Positions 1 through 10,417 of a stretch of 57,669 nucleotides of DNA are shown here, piece after piece. A program made the translations under genes and the position numbers. The notes under the pieces are model-generated. The model saw only the letters and a program-made list of their open reading frames with translations. It searched no databases and was not told the DNA's origin. Source of the stretch: Staphylococcus microti (GTDB taxonomy: Bacteria; Bacillota; Bacilli; Staphylococcales; Staphylococcaceae); the NCBI RefSeq assembly GCF_000934465.1, contig NZ_JXWY01000007.1, forward strand, positions 1-57,669, read 5' to 3'. Position 1 is the first letter of the stretch. Each line of letters opens with the position of its first letter.

Positions 1-1
1 C

Positions 2-112
2 ATTTTTATTCTCTATATCTTGAATATTGTTTAAACATTATATATAGCTTATTTTAGGCTTCAAAAAACAAAAAAATTAAAAAGATTTTAAATTTAGGGT
101 TGACACATCGCC
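2..112 (-). repeat. Left copy of 111-nt perfect inverted terminal repeat (probable IS 5' end)
   Basis: This stretch is the exact reverse complement of 57559-57669. Read on the - strand it starts GGCGATGTGTCAACCC, has a promoter-like pair (TTGAAG at 64-59, 16-bp spacer, TATAAT at 42-37), a GTTTAAAC palindrome, and ends with a possible ATG at 3-1 just at the window edge. That is the layout of an insertion-sequence 5' end: terminal repeat, promoter, transposase start. The IS family is not recognised and no transposase sequence is inside the window, so the IS call is inference; the repeat itself is seen directly. Confidence 0.8.
37..64 (-). promoter_or_regulatory. Promoter in left terminal repeat, reading out of the window
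   Basis: TTGAAG and TATAAT are separated by 16 bp on the - strand. The promoter points toward the window edge, where a possible ATG sits at 3-1, so it probably drives a gene of the repeated element rather than anything in this window. Confidence 0.4.
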
Positions 113-131
113 TATAAAAAGGAGAAGTGAC

Positions 132-905
132 ATGAGCTTATTAACAAAGACAAGAGAACTTAGTAGCTTATTACAAAAACATAAAGGAATATCAGTAAAC
201 TTTACAGATGTTGCACATACAATCAGCAAAGTGACGGTAACAAATGTATTTATCGTCTCGAGACGCGGTAAGATTCTAGGATCTTGCCTAAACGAATTGT
301 TAAAAAATGAGCGCATTAACAAAATGTTAGATGATCATCATATTCCAGATGCTTACACTGAAAAATTAATGCACGTCTATGAAACAACATCTAACATTGA
401 TATTGAAGATCCGTTGTCAGTATTCCCACTAGAGAGCAGAAGTCTGTTTGAAGACTCTAAGACCACAATTTTCCCAATCATCGGTGGTGGCGAGCGCCTC
501 GGTACATTAGTGCTTGGACGTTTATCAGATCCATTTGATGAAAATGACCTTGTATTAGGTGAATACGCTGCAACAGTGATTGGTATGGAAATTTTACGTG
601 AGAAACATTCTGAAATTGAAGCGGAAGCACGTGATAAAGCAGCTATTTCTATGGCGATTAACTCTTTATCATATTCAGAAAAAGAAGCGATTGACCATAT
701 TTTTGAAGAATTAGGTGGCACAGAAGGTTTATTAATCGCATCTAAAGTAGCAGACCGTGTAGGTATTACGCGTTCAGTGATCGTAAATGCGTTGCGTAAG
801 CTTGAAAGTGCTGGTGTTATCGAGTCACGTTCACTCGGTATGAAAGGGACGTTTATTAAAGTTAAAAAACGTGCATTCTTAGACGAATTAGATCGCATGG
901 AATAG
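132..905 (+). CDS. codY: GTP- and branched-chain-amino-acid-sensing global repressor CodY
   Basis: CodY is the cytoplasmic DNA-binding regulator that represses amino-acid uptake, biosynthesis and, in staphylococci, virulence genes when isoleucine/leucine/valine and GTP are plentiful. The protein has 257 residues, the usual family length, with an N-terminal GAF-like ligand-binding half (about 1-155) and a C-terminal winged helix-turn-helix (about 200-245) containing [20 protein letters not shown]. The start is set by AAGGAG at 118-123, eight bases before the ATG. In staphylococci codY normally follows xerC-hslV-hslU in one operon. Here the terminal repeat ends only about 19 bases upstream of the start codon, so that context is missing. 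The identification is firm; its present promoter is unclear. Confidence 0.97.
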   Translation: MSLLTKTRELSSLLQKHKGISVNFTDVAHTISKVTVTNVFIVSRRGKILGSCLNELLKNERINKMLDDHHIPDAYTEKLMHVYETTSNIDIEDPLSVFPLESRSLFEDSKTTIFPIIGGGERLGTLVLGRLSDPFDENDLVLGEYAATVIGMEILREKHSEIEAEARDKAAISMAINSLSYSEKEAIDHIFEELGGTEGLLIASKVADRVGITRSVIVNALRKLESAGVIESRSLGMKGTFIKVKKRAFLDELDRME

Positions 906-917
906 TAAACTTTACTG

Positions 918-946
918 TTGCATATGAAAAGGCATTATGTTATATT
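918..946 (+). promoter_or_regulatory. Putative sigma-A promoter of rpsB-tsf
   Basis: TTGCAT at 918-923 and TATATT at 941-946 are separated by 17 bp, between codY and the rpsB leader hairpin. Spacing is ideal and the boxes are moderate matches. Confidence 0.5.
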
Positions 947-975
947 TATATGCGGCTATTAAAAGCCAAAACACA

Positions 976-1037
976 CACGTTTAACGAGCATATAAATGGG
1001 TGCGATACAAGCTATCGTTTTTATATGGGTTAACGTG
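976..1037 (+). promoter_or_regulatory. rpsB leader hairpin, candidate S2 autoregulatory element
   Basis: A long imperfect stem lies in the untranslated leader of rpsB. CACGTTTAAC (976-985) pairs with GTTAACGTG (1029-1037) with one bulged base, CATATAAA (989-996) pairs with TTTATATG (1020-1027), and an inner GCGATA/TATCG pair closes the tip. There is no U-run after it, so it is not a simple terminator. Ribosomal protein operons are often controlled by the protein binding a leader structure; that S2 does so here is inference. Confidence 0.5.
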
Positions 1038-1068
1038 GAGGAACATAACCAATAGGAGGAATTTTATT

Positions 1069-1845
1069 ATGGCAGTTATTTCAATGAAACAATTGTTAGA
1101 AGCTGGTGTTCACTTCGGTCATCAAACACGCCGTTGGAACCCAAAAATGAAAAAGTACATCTTCACTGAGCGTAACGGTATTTACATTATCGACTTACAA
1201 AAAACAGTGAAAAAAGTTGACGAAGCGTACAACTTCATCAAACAAGTATCTGAAGAAGGCGGTAAAGTCTTATTCGTAGGTACTAAAAAACAAGCACAAG
1301 AATCAGTGAAAGCTGAAGCAGAACGTGCTGGACAATTCTACGTTAACCAAAGATGGTTAGGTGGTATTTTAACAAACTTCAAAACAATTTCTAAACGTGT
1401 ACACCGCATTTCAGAAATTGAAAAAATGGAAGAAGACGGTACTTTCGACGTACTTCCTAAAAAAGAAGTTGTAGAACTTAAAAAAGAATATGACCGTTTA
1501 ATCAAATTCTTAGGCGGTATTCGTGATATGAAATCAATGCCTCAAGCATTATTCGTAGTTGACCCACGTAAAGAGCGTAATGCGATTGCAGAAGCGCGCA
1601 AATTAAACATTCCAATCGTTGGTATTGTTGATACAAACTGTGACCCAGATGAAATCGACTATGTTATCCCAGCTAACGATGATGCGATCCGTGCGGTTAA
1701 ATTATTAACTGGTAAAATGGCAGACGCTGTCTTAGAAGGACAACAAGGTGTATCTAATGATGAAGTAGCTGCTGAACAAAACATCGACTTAAATGAAGAT
1801 GAAAAAGCAGAAACAACTGAAGCAGCAGACAAAGCTGAAGCATAA
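1069..1845 (+). CDS. rpsB: 30S ribosomal protein S2
   Basis: S2 is a small-subunit ribosomal protein on the back of the 30S particle, needed for S1 binding and initiation in many bacteria. The product has 258 residues with the family opening [19 protein letters not shown] and the conserved GGILTNFKT and VDPRKE motifs. The in-frame reading extends upstream to 1000, but the true start is the ATG at 1069: AGGAGGA lies just before it and homology begins there. The extra 23 codons would overlap the leader hairpin. The tail is acidic ([19 protein letters not shown]), as is common in staphylococci. It is followed by tsf after an attenuating terminator. Confidence 0.97.
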   Translation: MAVISMKQLLEAGVHFGHQTRRWNPKMKKYIFTERNGIYIIDLQKTVKKVDEAYNFIKQVSEEGGKVLFVGTKKQAQESVKAEAERAGQFYVNQRWLGGILTNFKTISKRVHRISEIEKMEEDGTFDVLPKKEVVELKKEYDRLIKFLGGIRDMKSMPQALFVVDPRKERNAIAEARKLNIPIVGIVDTNCDPDEIDYVIPANDDAIRAVKLLTGKMADAVLEGQQGVSNDEVAAEQNIDLNEDEKAETTEAADKAEA

Positions 1846-1881
1846 GCATCTGTTGAATCTAACTAAGTAGAAGCTTAAAAT

Positions 1882-1917
1882 GGGTGATAAGATATTGATG
1901 CTTATCTCCCTTTTTTT
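1882..1917 (+). terminator. Terminator/attenuator between rpsB and tsf
   Basis: GGGTGATAAG (1882-1891) pairs with CTTATCTCCC (1901-1910) with one mismatch, followed by seven T. tsf starts only 36 bases later with no evident promoter, so partial read-through that lowers tsf relative to rpsB is likely. Confidence 0.8.
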
Positions 1918-1953
1918 AAAATAAACTATGTATTGATATTGGAGGAATAGTGA

Positions 1954-2832
1954 ATGGCAATTTCAGCTAAACTTGTAAAAGAATTACGTGAAAGAACAGG
2001 CGCAGGTATGATGGACTGTAAAAAAGCGCTTGAAGCAACTGATGGTGACATCGATAAAGCAATTGACTACTTACGTGAAAAAGGTATTGCAAAAGCAGCT
2101 AAGAAAGCAGACCGTATTGCTGCAGAAGGTATTACACACGTAGAAGTTAAAGGTAACGACGCAGTTATCGTTGAAATCAACTCAGAAACAGACTTCGTAG
2201 CACGTAACGAAGGTTTCCAAGAGTTAGTAAAAGACATCGCAAACCAAATTCTTGCGACAAAAGTAGACACTGTTGAAGCGTTAAACGAAACAACAATGCC
2301 TAACGGTAAAAAAGTTTCTGAACACATGACAGAAGCAATTTCTACAATCGGTGAGAAATTAAGCTTACGTCGTTTTGAAATCAGAACTAAAACTGACAAC
2401 GATGCATTCGGTGCATACTTACACATGGGTGGACGTATTGGTGTGCTTTCAGTTGTTGAAGGTTCAACTGACGAAGAAGCTGCTAAAGACGTAGCAATGC
2501 ACATCGCTGCAATCAACCCTAAATATGTTTCTTCTGACCAAGTAAGTGAAGAAGAAATCTCTCACGAAAGAGAAGTATTAAAACAACAAGCATTAAACGA
2601 AGGTAAACCAGAAAACATCGTTGAAAAAATGGTTGAAGGTCGTTTACGCAAATATTTACAAGAAATTTGTGCTGTTAACCAAGATTTCGTTAAAGATCCA
2701 GACCAAACTGTTGAACAGTTCCTTAAATCTAAAGGTGGTAAATTAGTTGACTTCGTACGTTACGAAGTTGGTGAAGGTATGGAAAAACGTGAAGAAAACT
2801 TTGCGGATGAAGTAAAAGGACAAATGAAATAA
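1954..2832 (+). CDS. tsf: Translation elongation factor Ts
   Basis: EF-Ts recycles EF-Tu by catalysing GDP/GTP exchange in the cytoplasm. The 292-residue protein has the N-terminal UBA-like domain with the signature [12 protein letters not shown] and the EF-Tu-contact motif SETDFVARN near residue 80. Length is normal for staphylococci. A TTGGAGGAATAG ribosome binding site precedes the ATG. It sits in its conserved place after rpsB and before pyrH. Confidence 0.97.
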   Translation: MAISAKLVKELRERTGAGMMDCKKALEATDGDIDKAIDYLREKGIAKAAKKADRIAAEGITHVEVKGNDAVIVEINSETDFVARNEGFQELVKDIANQILATKVDTVEALNETTMPNGKKVSEHMTEAISTIGEKLSLRRFEIRTKTDNDAFGAYLHMGGRIGVLSVVEGSTDEEAAKDVAMHIAAINPKYVSSDQVSEEEISHEREVLKQQALNEGKPENIVEKMVEGRLRKYLQEICAVNQDFVKDPDQTVEQFLKSKGGKLVDFVRYEVGEGMEKREENFADEVKGQMK

Positions 2833-2849
2833 TCAACACGGTTTTGTAT

Positions 2850-2943
2850 AAGAAAGAAGACACCTGTTGTGTCCTCCTTTGCATGACTTCAATGCATTGA
2901 TATTGAAGCCGTGTGTAAGGAAGATACCTATTGTGTCTTCTTT
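2850..2943 (+). repeat. Paired imperfect hairpin repeats between tsf and pyrH
   Basis: Two similar hairpins lie about 65 bases apart: GAAGACAC-ctgtt-GTGTC (from 2856) and GGAAGATAC-ctatt-GTGTCTTC (from 2919). Between them CTTCAAT (2887-2893) can pair with ATTGAAG (2902-2908). The 3' U-runs are short, so these could be a weak tandem terminator or a leader structure for pyrH. A TATAAT at 2959-2964 may be the pyrH -10 box. Confidence 0.4.
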
Positions 2944-2987
2944 ACTTGTATTGTTCCATATAATACGAATAGAGAGGTTAATAAATA

Positions 2988-3710
2988 ATGACTGAAACTT
3001 CAAAATATAAGCGAGTAGTATTGAAACTTAGTGGAGAAGCATTGGCAGGAGATAAAGGATTTGGTATTAATCCAATTATTATTAAAAGCATTGCGGAACA
3101 AGTAGCTGAAGTAGCAAAATTAGATACAGAAGTTGCTGTTATCGTTGGTGGCGGTAATATCTGGCGTGGTAAAACAGGTAGTGACCTTGGTATGGACCGT
3201 GGTACTGCAGACTACATGGGTATGCTTGCGACAGTAATGAATGCATTGGCATTACAAGATAGTCTTGAACAGCTTGACTGTGATACGCGTGTGCTTACTT
3301 CAATCGAGATGAAACAAGTGGCTGAGCCATACATTCGTCGTCGTGCCATTCGTCATTTAGAGAAAAAACGTGTTGTTATTTTTGCAGCAGGTATTGGTAA
3401 CCCATACTTCTCGACAGATACAACAGCCGCTTTACGTGCCGCTGAAGTAGAAGCAGAAGTGATCTTAATGGGTAAAAACAATGTAGATGGTGTTTACTCA
3501 GCAGATCCAAAAGTAGATCCAACTGCGAAAAAATATGAGCGCCTAACTTATATTCAACTTTTACAAGAAGGTTTACAAGTAATGGACTCAACAGCCTCTT
3601 CATTCTGTATGGACAACGATATTCCTTTAAAAGTCTTCTCAATTATGGAAGAAGGCAATATCAAACGTGCTGTATTAGGTGAAGATATCGGAACAATTAT
3701 CACAAAATAA
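2988..3710 (+). CDS. pyrH: UMP kinase
   Basis: PyrH phosphorylates UMP to UDP with ATP, an essential step of pyrimidine nucleotide supply. It belongs to the amino-acid-kinase fold and works as a hexamer. The 240-residue product shows the N-terminal phosphate-binding KLSGEAL, the GGGNIWRG motif, and the nucleotide-binding [14 protein letters not shown] region at about 164-177. GAGAGG precedes the start. frr follows after 18 bases and the pair is probably cotranscribed, as in most Firmicutes. Confidence 0.97.
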   Translation: MTETSKYKRVVLKLSGEALAGDKGFGINPIIIKSIAEQVAEVAKLDTEVAVIVGGGNIWRGKTGSDLGMDRGTADYMGMLATVMNALALQDSLEQLDCDTRVLTSIEMKQVAEPYIRRRAIRHLEKKRVVIFAAGIGNPYFSTDTTAALRAAEVEAEVILMGKNNVDGVYSADPKVDPTAKKYERLTYIQLLQEGLQVMDSTASSFCMDNDIPLKVFSIMEEGNIKRAVLGEDIGTIITK

Positions 3711-3728
3711 TTTAGAGGTGACCTGATC

Positions 3729-4283
3729 ATGAATGCAATTATTAAAGACGCGAAAGCGCGTATGAAAAAGTCTGCTGAAAGTTTGTCACGTGAACTAGCA
3801 CAAATCAATGCTGGTCGTGCGAACTCAAACTTATTAGCAGGTGTCAATGCGGACTACTACGGTGCGCCAACACCTGTACAACAATTAGCAAGTATCAATG
3901 TGCCAGAAGCACGTTTACTTGTAATCTCTCCTTATGACAAAACATCATTGAAAGAAATCGAACGTGCAATTATCGCTGCAAACCTAGGTGTGAACCCAAC
4001 AAGTGACGGTGAAGTCATTCGTATTACTGTACCGGCATTAACTGAAGAACGCCGTAAAGAGCTCGTGAAACAAGTGAAGAAAACGGGTGAAAATGCGAAA
4101 GTATCTATTCGTAACATTCGTCGTGATGCCAACGACGCATTGAAAAAACAAGAGAAAAACGGCGAAATCTCAGAAGACGAATTACGTTCATCTTCTGACG
4201 AGGTTCAAGATGTTACGAATGATGCCATTAAAGAAATTGATCAACTCGTTGCAGATAAAGAAAAAGATATTATGTCTGTGTAA
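3729..4283 (+). CDS. frr: Ribosome recycling factor
   Basis: RRF splits post-termination ribosomes together with EF-G. The protein has 184 residues, the standard length, with a three-helix bundle and an inserted beta domain. The conserved stretch [12 protein letters not shown] is present as [15 protein letters not shown] near 97-111, followed by the conserved [20 protein letters not shown] precedes the start. It is transcribed with pyrH and ends shortly before a strong terminator. Confidence 0.97.
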   Translation: MNAIIKDAKARMKKSAESLSRELAQINAGRANSNLLAGVNADYYGAPTPVQQLASINVPEARLLVISPYDKTSLKEIERAIIAANLGVNPTSDGEVIRITVPALTEERRKELVKQVKKTGENAKVSIRNIRRDANDALKKQEKNGEISEDELRSSSDEVQDVTNDAIKEIDQLVADKEKDIMSV

Positions 4284-4394
4284 CACATGTTATGTCATCA
4301 TCCATTTTAACTATTTGCGCAGTGTGTGTCATAGAAGCACGTGTTTATCTGTAATGAACGCGAGTGATGCAACTGAACGATAATGGAGAAATCG

Positions 4395-4429
4395 AACTGT
4401 ACCGAATCAGACTTTGGTACAGTTTTTTT
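4395..4429 (+). terminator. Rho-independent terminator after frr
   Basis: AACTGTACC (4395-4403) pairs perfectly with GGTACAGTT (4416-4424), followed by a T-run to 4429. It separates pyrH-frr from the uppS operon. Confidence 0.9.
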
Positions 4430-4533
4430 CTATGTTTATTTTAAGCGTCTTTTGAGTGTGATAAAATGATAGATGATTGTTTGCTAGTAAGATGATAATA
4501 TTTAAGAGACACTACAGGCTCGGAGGAACACGC

Positions 4534-5295
4534 ATGTTTAAGAAATTTAAAAGAAACAACGATAGACAAGCGCAATCTGATACATTAGACTTGCATCATA
4601 TACCAGAACATATTGCGATTATTATGGATGGTAATGGGCGATGGGCAAAGCAGCGCAAAATGCCGCGTATTAAAGGGCATTATCAAGGCATGGAAACGAT
4701 TAAAACGATTACGCGTGCAGCGAGTGACTTGAATGTGAAATATTTGACGCTGTATGCTTTTTCCACTGAAAATTGGTCGCGACCACAAGAAGAGATTAAC
4801 TATATTATGGGGCTCCCAGTTAATTTCTTGAACACATTTTTACCAGAGTTAATTGAAAAAAATGTAAAAGTGGAAACAATTGGTTTTATTGATGAGTTAC
4901 CAACGAAAACAATTCAAGCGATTGAAGAAGCGAAGTTGAAGACAGCTGATAATACCGGATTGACGCTTATTTTTGCGATTAACTATGGCGGTAGAGCAGA
5001 AATTATGCATGGCATTCAAAATGTCATTAAAAATTATAAGCATGCTTCAGATAGTGATATTGAGCAACTGTCTGAACAACAATTTTCTAAATATTTAATG
5101 ACCGCCGAGTTTCCGGATCCGGATTTGTTAATACGTACATCAGGAGAACAACGCATTAGTAACTTTTTAATTTGGCAGTTGTCGTACAGTGAATTTATTT
5201 TCAATGAGAAGATGTGGCCAGATTTTAATGAAGAAGATTTAAAATCATGTATCAAAACATATCAATCTCGCCAAAGACGCTTTGGAGGATTGTAG
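4534..5295 (+). CDS. uppS: Undecaprenyl diphosphate synthase
   Basis: UppS condenses eight isopentenyl diphosphates onto farnesyl diphosphate with cis geometry, giving the C55 carrier lipid for peptidoglycan and teichoic acid. The 253-residue protein has the catalytic motif MDGNGRWAK near residue 30 and the C-terminal [15 protein letters not shown] diphosphate-binding motif. A TTG 57 bases upstream is in frame, but GGAGGA at 4522-4527 and homology both support the ATG at 4534. It begins the uppS-cdsA-dxr-rseP-proS run. Confidence 0.96.
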   Translation: MFKKFKRNNDRQAQSDTLDLHHIPEHIAIIMDGNGRWAKQRKMPRIKGHYQGMETIKTITRAASDLNVKYLTLYAFSTENWSRPQEEINYIMGLPVNFLNTFLPELIEKNVKVETIGFIDELPTKTIQAIEEAKLKTADNTGLTLIFAINYGGRAEIMHGIQNVIKNYKHASDSDIEQLSEQQFSKYLMTAEFPDPDLLIRTSGEQRISNFLIWQLSYSEFIFNEKMWPDFNEEDLKSCIKTYQSRQRRFGGL

Positions 5296-5309
5296 ATAGG
5301 AGCAGTGAG

Positions 5310-6092
5310 ATGAAGGTCAGAACGATTACAACGATAATTGCACTTATTGTGTTTTTACCCATATTATTAGTGGGTGGCGCGACTTGGATGTATTTTACAT
5401 TCGTACTCGCATTAATTGCCTTAAAAGAATTATTGAATATGAATCGTATTCGCTTTTTGTCAATTCCCGGATTCATTAGTGCAGCGGGCTTAGTCATTAT
5501 TATGTTGCCAGAAGAGTTCGGCGCATGGGTACCCTTGTTGCAACAAAAAGGGCTCATTATACTAAGTTTTATCATTCTTAGCTATACGGTAATGTCTAAA
5601 AACCGCTTCAGCTTTATGGACGCTGCATTTTGTCTAATGTCAGTCGCATACGTAGGTATTGGTTTTATGTATTTTTACGAAACACGTGAAGCAGGTCTGC
5701 AATTTATTTTATTCGGACTTTTAATCGTGTGGTTAACAGATACAGGCGCATACATATTTGGGCGCTCATTTGGTAAACACAAACTTTGGCCAGTGATTAG
5801 TCCTAACAAGACGATTGAAGGTTTTATTGGCGGCTTACTCTGTAGTTTAGTCGTACCACTTGCATTTATGTTTTTTATGCCGTTCAGTTATAGCATGATT
5901 TGGATTCTTGTGTTGACAGTTGTACTTAGTGCATTTGGTCAACTTGGCGACTTAGTAGAGTCAGGGTTTAAACGCCACTTCGGTGTAAAAGATTCAGGTC
6001 GTCTATTGCCAGGACACGGTGGTATTTTAGACCGCTTTGACAGTTTTATGTTCGTGTTACCATTAATGAACATTTTCTTAATTCAAATGTAA
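5310..6092 (+). CDS. cdsA: Phosphatidate cytidylyltransferase (CDP-diglyceride synthase)
   Basis: CdsA makes CDP-diacylglycerol from phosphatidic acid and CTP at the membrane, feeding PgsA, which is also in this window. The 260-residue protein is strongly hydrophobic with about seven or eight membrane segments and carries the family signature ending [11 protein letters not shown] near the C terminus. The frame is open from 5247 inside uppS, but the ATG at 5310, preceded by TAGGAG, is the likely start and gives [11 protein letters not shown]. It is 14 bases from uppS. Confidence 0.95.
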   Translation: MKVRTITTIIALIVFLPILLVGGATWMYFTFVLALIALKELLNMNRIRFLSIPGFISAAGLVIIMLPEEFGAWVPLLQQKGLIILSFIILSYTVMSKNRFSFMDAAFCLMSVAYVGIGFMYFYETREAGLQFILFGLLIVWLTDTGAYIFGRSFGKHKLWPVISPNKTIEGFIGGLLCSLVVPLAFMFFMPFSYSMIWILVLTVVLSAFGQLGDLVESGFKRHFGVKDSGRLLPGHGGILDRFDSFMFVLPLMNIFLIQM

Positions 6093-6109
6093 AGTGAAGT
6101 GAACAAGTA

Positions 6110-7240
6110 ATGAAAAATATAGCGATTTTAGGCGCTTCGGGTTCAATTGGACAACAAGCCATTGATGTAATTGAACGCCATCCCGACGAATTCAACTTAG
6201 TCGGTTTGTCTGTAGGTAAGCGCGTAGATGAAGCGATTGATATTGTATCACGACTGCAACCGGATATTGTTTCGGTGCAGTACGAAAAAGATATGGCACG
6301 TTTTTCAGATTTTGACGTTAAAGTCGTTTTCGGTGCAGATGGATTAAAAGAAGTGGCAACAGCAGCGCACAACGACCTTGTACTGAATGCTTTAGTTGGA
6401 AGTGTTGGACTCCCACCAACGATAGCAGCGATAGAGCATGGCATCGACATTGCACTTGCTAACAAAGAAACACTTGTTGTTGCAGGTGAACTTGTTATGG
6501 CGCATGCCAAAAAACATGGCGTTAACATTTTACCAGTAGATTCGGAGCATGCGGCCATTTTCCAATGTTTAAACGGTGAAGACCGTCGCCAAGTGAAAAA
6601 AATTACAATTACAGCAAGTGGCGGTTCGTTTAGAGATTTAACACGTGATCAACTGGAAAACGTGACGGTGGAAGACGCGTTAAATCATCCAAACTGGTCA
6701 ATGGGTCAGAAGATTACGATTGACTCTGCAACGATGATGAATAAAGGGTTTGAAGTGATTGAAGCAAAATGGTTATTTGATTTGGAGATTGATCAAATTG
6801 AGACGATTTTGCATAAAGAGAGTATTATCCATTCAATGGTTGAGTTTGTTGATACAAGTGTGATGGCACAACTCGGAACGCCGGATATGCGTATGCCGAT
6901 ACAATATGCTTTCACGTATCCGAACCGTTTAGAACATCAGGCACCTTCTTTAAATCTTGCAGAAGTGGCACAGTTAAACTTTAAAGCAATGGATCTTGAT
7001 CGATACAGATGTTTAAAATATGCGTACGATGCGTTAAAAACTGGTGGCACGATGCCAGTCGTATTAAATGCGGTTAATGAAGTCGCTGTCGCAAAGTTTT
7101 TAAACCGTGAAATCGGCTTTTTAGACATTGAACGATTGATTGAACGAGAAATGGATGCACACCAAGTCATTCAACATCCGACACTCGAACAAATTTTAGC
7201 TGTTGATAAACACTATAAATCTAAGGAATATGAGGTGTAG
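6110..7240 (+). CDS. dxr: 1-deoxy-D-xylulose-5-phosphate reductoisomerase
   Basis: Dxr would convert DXP to 2-C-methyl-erythritol-4-phosphate with NADPH, the committed step of the non-mevalonate isoprenoid route. The 376-residue protein has the N-terminal nucleotide-binding GASGSIGQQ, the metal-site region [11 protein letters not shown] near 144-154, and the SATMMNKG motif. Note: most staphylococci, including S. aureus, use the mevalonate route and lack dxr. The non-mevalonate route is known in some animal-associated species related to S. pseudintermedius and S. schleiferi, so this gene is a useful species-group marker. Placement between cdsA and rseP matches Bacillus. Confidence 0.95.
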   Translation: MKNIAILGASGSIGQQAIDVIERHPDEFNLVGLSVGKRVDEAIDIVSRLQPDIVSVQYEKDMARFSDFDVKVVFGADGLKEVATAAHNDLVLNALVGSVGLPPTIAAIEHGIDIALANKETLVVAGELVMAHAKKHGVNILPVDSEHAAIFQCLNGEDRRQVKKITITASGGSFRDLTRDQLENVTVEDALNHPNWSMGQKITIDSATMMNKGFEVIEAKWLFDLEIDQIETILHKESIIHSMVEFVDTSVMAQLGTPDMRMPIQYAFTYPNRLEHQAPSLNLAEVAQLNFKAMDLDRYRCLKYAYDALKTGGTMPVVLNAVNEVAVAKFLNREIGFLDIERLIEREMDAHQVIQHPTLEQILAVDKHYKSKEYEV

Positions 7241-7246
7241 CTATCT

Positions 7247-8527
7247 GTGTTTATAACCATTATTGCATTTATTATTGTTTTTGGTTTGCTTGTTTCTGTG
7301 CATGAGTACGGGCATATGTTTTTTGCGAAACGTGCAGGTATTATGTGTCCGGAATTCGCAATCGGCATGGGACCTAAGATTTTAAGTTTCCGTAAAAATG
7401 AAACGTTATATACGATTCGCTTGTTGCCAGTAGGTGGTTATGTCCGCATGGCAGGCGATGGTTTGGAAGAAGCACCTGTTCAACCAGGTATGCACATCCG
7501 TATTAAATTAAATGAGCAAGATGAAATTACGCACGTTATTTTGGATGATCAACATAAGTTTCAACAAATTGAAGCGTTAGAAGTGAAACAAGTCGACTTA
7601 TCGGAAGACATGTTTATCGAAGGGATTGCGGGATACGACGACGCACGTCACTGCTACCCAATTGCACGTAAAGCATTCTTTGTTGAAAATGGGAGCTTGA
7701 TTCAAATCGCCCCACGTGATCGTCAGTTTACACATAAAAAGCCGTTTCAAAAGTTTTTAACATTGTTTGCGGGGCCGCTCTTTAACTTTATCCTTGCTTT
7801 TGTGTTGTTAGTTGGTTTAGCGTACTATCAAGGTGCACCGACGACAACGATTGATCAAGTAGCGAAAGGAATGGCTGCAGAACAAATCGGTCTGCAAAAA
7901 GGCGATAAGATTACTGAAATTAACGGCGATAAAATCAATCGTTTTTCTGATGTGAAACGCGCGTTGCAAGAAACAGGCGGCAAAGAGGCACAAATCAAAG
8001 TGTCACGTGACGGCAAAATATTAACTAAAACATTTACACCGAAGAAGAATGAAGTAAAAATTTCTAAAAACCAAAAAGAGACGGATTACCAACTAGGTTT
8101 TATTCCTAAGAAAGAGCGTGCATCAATTGAACCACTTATATACGCAGGTGAACAAACATTGCGTTTCGGTAAAACAATTTTTATCGCTGTAGTTGGCATG
8201 ATTGGTAGTATATTCACAGGTGATTTTAGCTTCAATATGCTCAATGGCCCGGTTGGTATTTATAAAAATGTGGATACAGTTGTAAAAACAGGTATTGTTA
8301 ATTTAATCGTTTGGACCGCAGCATTAAGTGTTAACTTAGGGATTATGAACTTATTACCAATCCCAGCATTAGATGGTGGACGTATTTTATTCGTTATCTA
8401 TGAAGCGATTTTTAGAAAACCAGCAAATAAAAAGGCTGAGACGATTATCATTGCAGCTGGTGCTGTGTTTGTCATGGTTATTATGGTCTTAGTCACATGG
8501 AATGATATTCAAAGGTATTTTTTATAA
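7247..8527 (+). CDS. rseP: RseP/RasP-type intramembrane zinc metalloprotease
   Basis: This is a site-2 protease family member (M50) that cleaves membrane-embedded anti-sigma factors and signal-peptide remnants. The 426-residue protein has the zinc-binding HEYGH at residues 19-23 in the first membrane helix, a PDZ domain at about 195-265, and the third metal ligand motif IPALDGGR near the C terminus. The start is GTG with GAGGTG nine bases upstream. It is seven bases from dxr and 27 from proS, so it is cotranscribed. Confidence 0.94.
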   Translation: MFITIIAFIIVFGLLVSVHEYGHMFFAKRAGIMCPEFAIGMGPKILSFRKNETLYTIRLLPVGGYVRMAGDGLEEAPVQPGMHIRIKLNEQDEITHVILDDQHKFQQIEALEVKQVDLSEDMFIEGIAGYDDARHCYPIARKAFFVENGSLIQIAPRDRQFTHKKPFQKFLTLFAGPLFNFILAFVLLVGLAYYQGAPTTTIDQVAKGMAAEQIGLQKGDKITEINGDKINRFSDVKRALQETGGKEAQIKVSRDGKILTKTFTPKKNEVKISKNQKETDYQLGFIPKKERASIEPLIYAGEQTLRFGKTIFIAVVGMIGSIFTGDFSFNMLNGPVGIYKNVDTVVKTGIVNLIVWTAALSVNLGIMNLLPIPALDGGRILFVIYEAIFRKPANKKAETIIIAAGAVFVMVIMVLVTWNDIQRYFL

Positions 8528-8554
8528 CTAAATAACAAGGAGGCACACATAAAG

Positions 8555-10258
8555 ATGAAGCAATCAAAAGTCTTTATACCGACATTACGTGAAGTTCCTG
8601 CTGAAGCTGAAGCGTTAAGTCATCAATTATTATTAAAAGCAGGACTCATTAAACAAAATACAGCAGGTGTCTACAGCTATTTACCACTTGCAACACGTGT
8701 TATACACAAAATTTCAGACATCATTCGTGAAGAAATGGAACGTATTGATGCTGTAGAAGTTGTAATGCCAGTATTACAACATGCGGAGTTATGGCAAGAA
8801 TCTGGACGTTGGGAAGCATACGGTTCAGAGTTAATGCGTTTACGTGATCGTAACCAACGTGAATTTGCCCTTGGACCGACACACGAAGAAGTTGTAACAT
8901 CATTAATTCGTGATGAGTTACGTTCATACAAACAATTACCATTAACATTATTCCAAATTCAAACGAAATTCCGTGACGAAAAACGTCCACGCTTTGGATT
9001 GCTTCGTGGTAGAGAGTTTATTATGAAAGATGCGTATTCATTCCATGCAGATGAAGCATCGTTAATGAAAACGTACCAAGATATGTATGATTCATATAAA
9101 CGTATTTTCAAACGTGTTGGACTAAATGTGCGTCCAGTTGTTGCTGATTCAGGTGCAATTGGTGGGAACTACACACATGAATTCCACGCGTTGAGTGCGA
9201 TCGGTGAAGATACAATCGTGTATAGTGATAACAGTGACTATGCAGCGAATATTGAAAAAGCTGAAGTTGTGTACACGCCTTCAGAGGCACCGAAAGAAGC
9301 ACCACAAGCGTTAGAAAAAATTGCGACACCGAATGTGAAGTCGGCAAAAGAACTTGCGGAATTATTAGTTAAACCGCTTGATCAAACGACAAAATCAATG
9401 GTATTCAAAGTAGACGACGCATTTGTGATGGTATTAGTGCGTGGTCATCATGAAATCAATGACGTGAAATTAAAAGATTACTTTAATACAGACAATATTA
9501 CGATGGCGACAGAAGATGAGATTCGTAATTTACTTGGCGCGGCGCCTGGTTCATTAGGTCCAGTGACTGATAGTGAGATTAAAGTGTACGCCGACAATTC
9601 TGTACAAGACTTAGTAAACATTCCAGTTGGTGCAAACGAAGACGGCTACCATTACGTGAATGCAGTAGTAGACCGTGACTTTACAATTGATGGTTATGGC
9701 GATTTCCGATTTATTTTAGAAGGCGAGCCATTGGCTGACGGTTCTGGCAATGCAAAATTTGCTGAAGGGATTGAAGTAGGACAAGTTTTCGTGCTTGGCG
9801 AAAAATATTCTAAAGCAATGAATGCGACGATTTTAAATAATCAAGGTCGTGAACAAAACTTAACAATGGGTTGTTACGGTATCGGTGTATCAAGAACATT
9901 GAGTGCCGTAATTGAACAGCACCACGATGATAATGGTATTATTTGGCCTAAGTCCGTTACACCGTATGACTTGCACTTAATTACAGTAAACCCTAAAAAA
10001 GAAGCGCAATTTGAATTGGCGGAAAAACTTTATACAACACTTCAAGAGAAATATGATGTGTTGTATGATGATCGTCAAGAACGTGCAGGCGTAAAATTTA
10101 ATGATGCAGACTTAATCGGTTTACCAATTCGTGTTGTAGTTGGTAAAAATGCCGAAGAAGGTATTGTTGAAGTGAAACGCCGTGATACAGGCGATAGTGA
10201 AGACGTTGCGGTAGATGAACTCGTAGCATACATTGAACGTCTTTATGAGCAACTCTAA
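8555..10258 (+). CDS. proS: Prolyl-tRNA synthetase (bacterial type)
   Basis: ProS is a class II aminoacyl-tRNA synthetase charging tRNA-Pro. At 567 residues it is the bacterial form with the editing INS domain inserted between catalytic motifs 2 and 3. Motif 2 is visible as [18 protein letters not shown], and motif 3 lies in [18 protein letters not shown]. The anticodon-binding domain follows. AAGGAGG precedes the start. It closes the uppS-to-proS run; no T-box leader is visible, which fits its internal operon position. Confidence 0.97.
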   Translation: MKQSKVFIPTLREVPAEAEALSHQLLLKAGLIKQNTAGVYSYLPLATRVIHKISDIIREEMERIDAVEVVMPVLQHAELWQESGRWEAYGSELMRLRDRNQREFALGPTHEEVVTSLIRDELRSYKQLPLTLFQIQTKFRDEKRPRFGLLRGREFIMKDAYSFHADEASLMKTYQDMYDSYKRIFKRVGLNVRPVVADSGAIGGNYTHEFHALSAIGEDTIVYSDNSDYAANIEKAEVVYTPSEAPKEAPQALEKIATPNVKSAKELAELLVKPLDQTTKSMVFKVDDAFVMVLVRGHHEINDVKLKDYFNTDNITMATEDEIRNLLGAAPGSLGPVTDSEIKVYADNSVQDLVNIPVGANEDGYHYVNAVVDRDFTIDGYGDFRFILEGEPLADGSGNAKFAEGIEVGQVFVLGEKYSKAMNATILNNQGREQNLTMGCYGIGVSRTLSAVIEQHHDDNGIIWPKSVTPYDLHLITVNPKKEAQFELAEKLYTTLQEKYDVLYDDRQERAGVKFNDADLIGLPIRVVVGKNAEEGIVEVKRRDTGDSEDVAVDELVAYIERLYEQL

Positions 10259-10280
10259 GTTTTAAAGTGTCAGCTTTTGC

Positions 10281-10286
10281 TATAAT
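10281..10286 (+). promoter_or_regulatory. Candidate -10 box of a polC promoter
   Basis: A perfect TATAAT lies just after proS. No good -35 box sits at the ideal distance, so the promoter is weakly supported. Confidence 0.3.
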
Positions 10287-10320
10287 AGAATATAATTGTA
10301 GAGAACGATGTGTATGATTT

Positions 10321-10417
10321 GTATTTTTACCGTGAAATACACAGAGGACTCTTATGACATCCTTACGGGGGTGGGGCAATGAACTCTTTAGTCATATTAA
10401 GATTTCTGTCCCACTCC
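10321..10417 (+). promoter_or_regulatory. Structured leader upstream of polC
   Basis: Two hairpins are visible. GTATTT (10321-10326) pairs with AAATAC (10335-10340). GGGGTGGGGCA (10368-10378) pairs with TGTCCCACTCC (10407-10417), allowing G-U pairs, around a 28-base loop. No clean U-run follows, so a terminator is uncertain. The TGTCCCACTCC arm resembles GGGACAGAAAT-like sequences that recur between genes in staphylococci. Confidence 0.4.

Noticed and set aside
100-118. TTGACA plus TATAAA as a codY promoter
   Set aside because: The spacer is only seven bases, far too short for sigma-A.
377-898. Long - strand frame inside codY
   Set aside because: It is the shadow of a well-conserved + strand gene, with no promoter or ribosome binding site. 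The same holds for the other long - strand frames inside housekeeping genes.
1000-1068. 23-codon N-terminal extension of rpsB
   Set aside because: It lies in the leader hairpin, has no ribosome binding site, and homology begins at the ATG at 1069.
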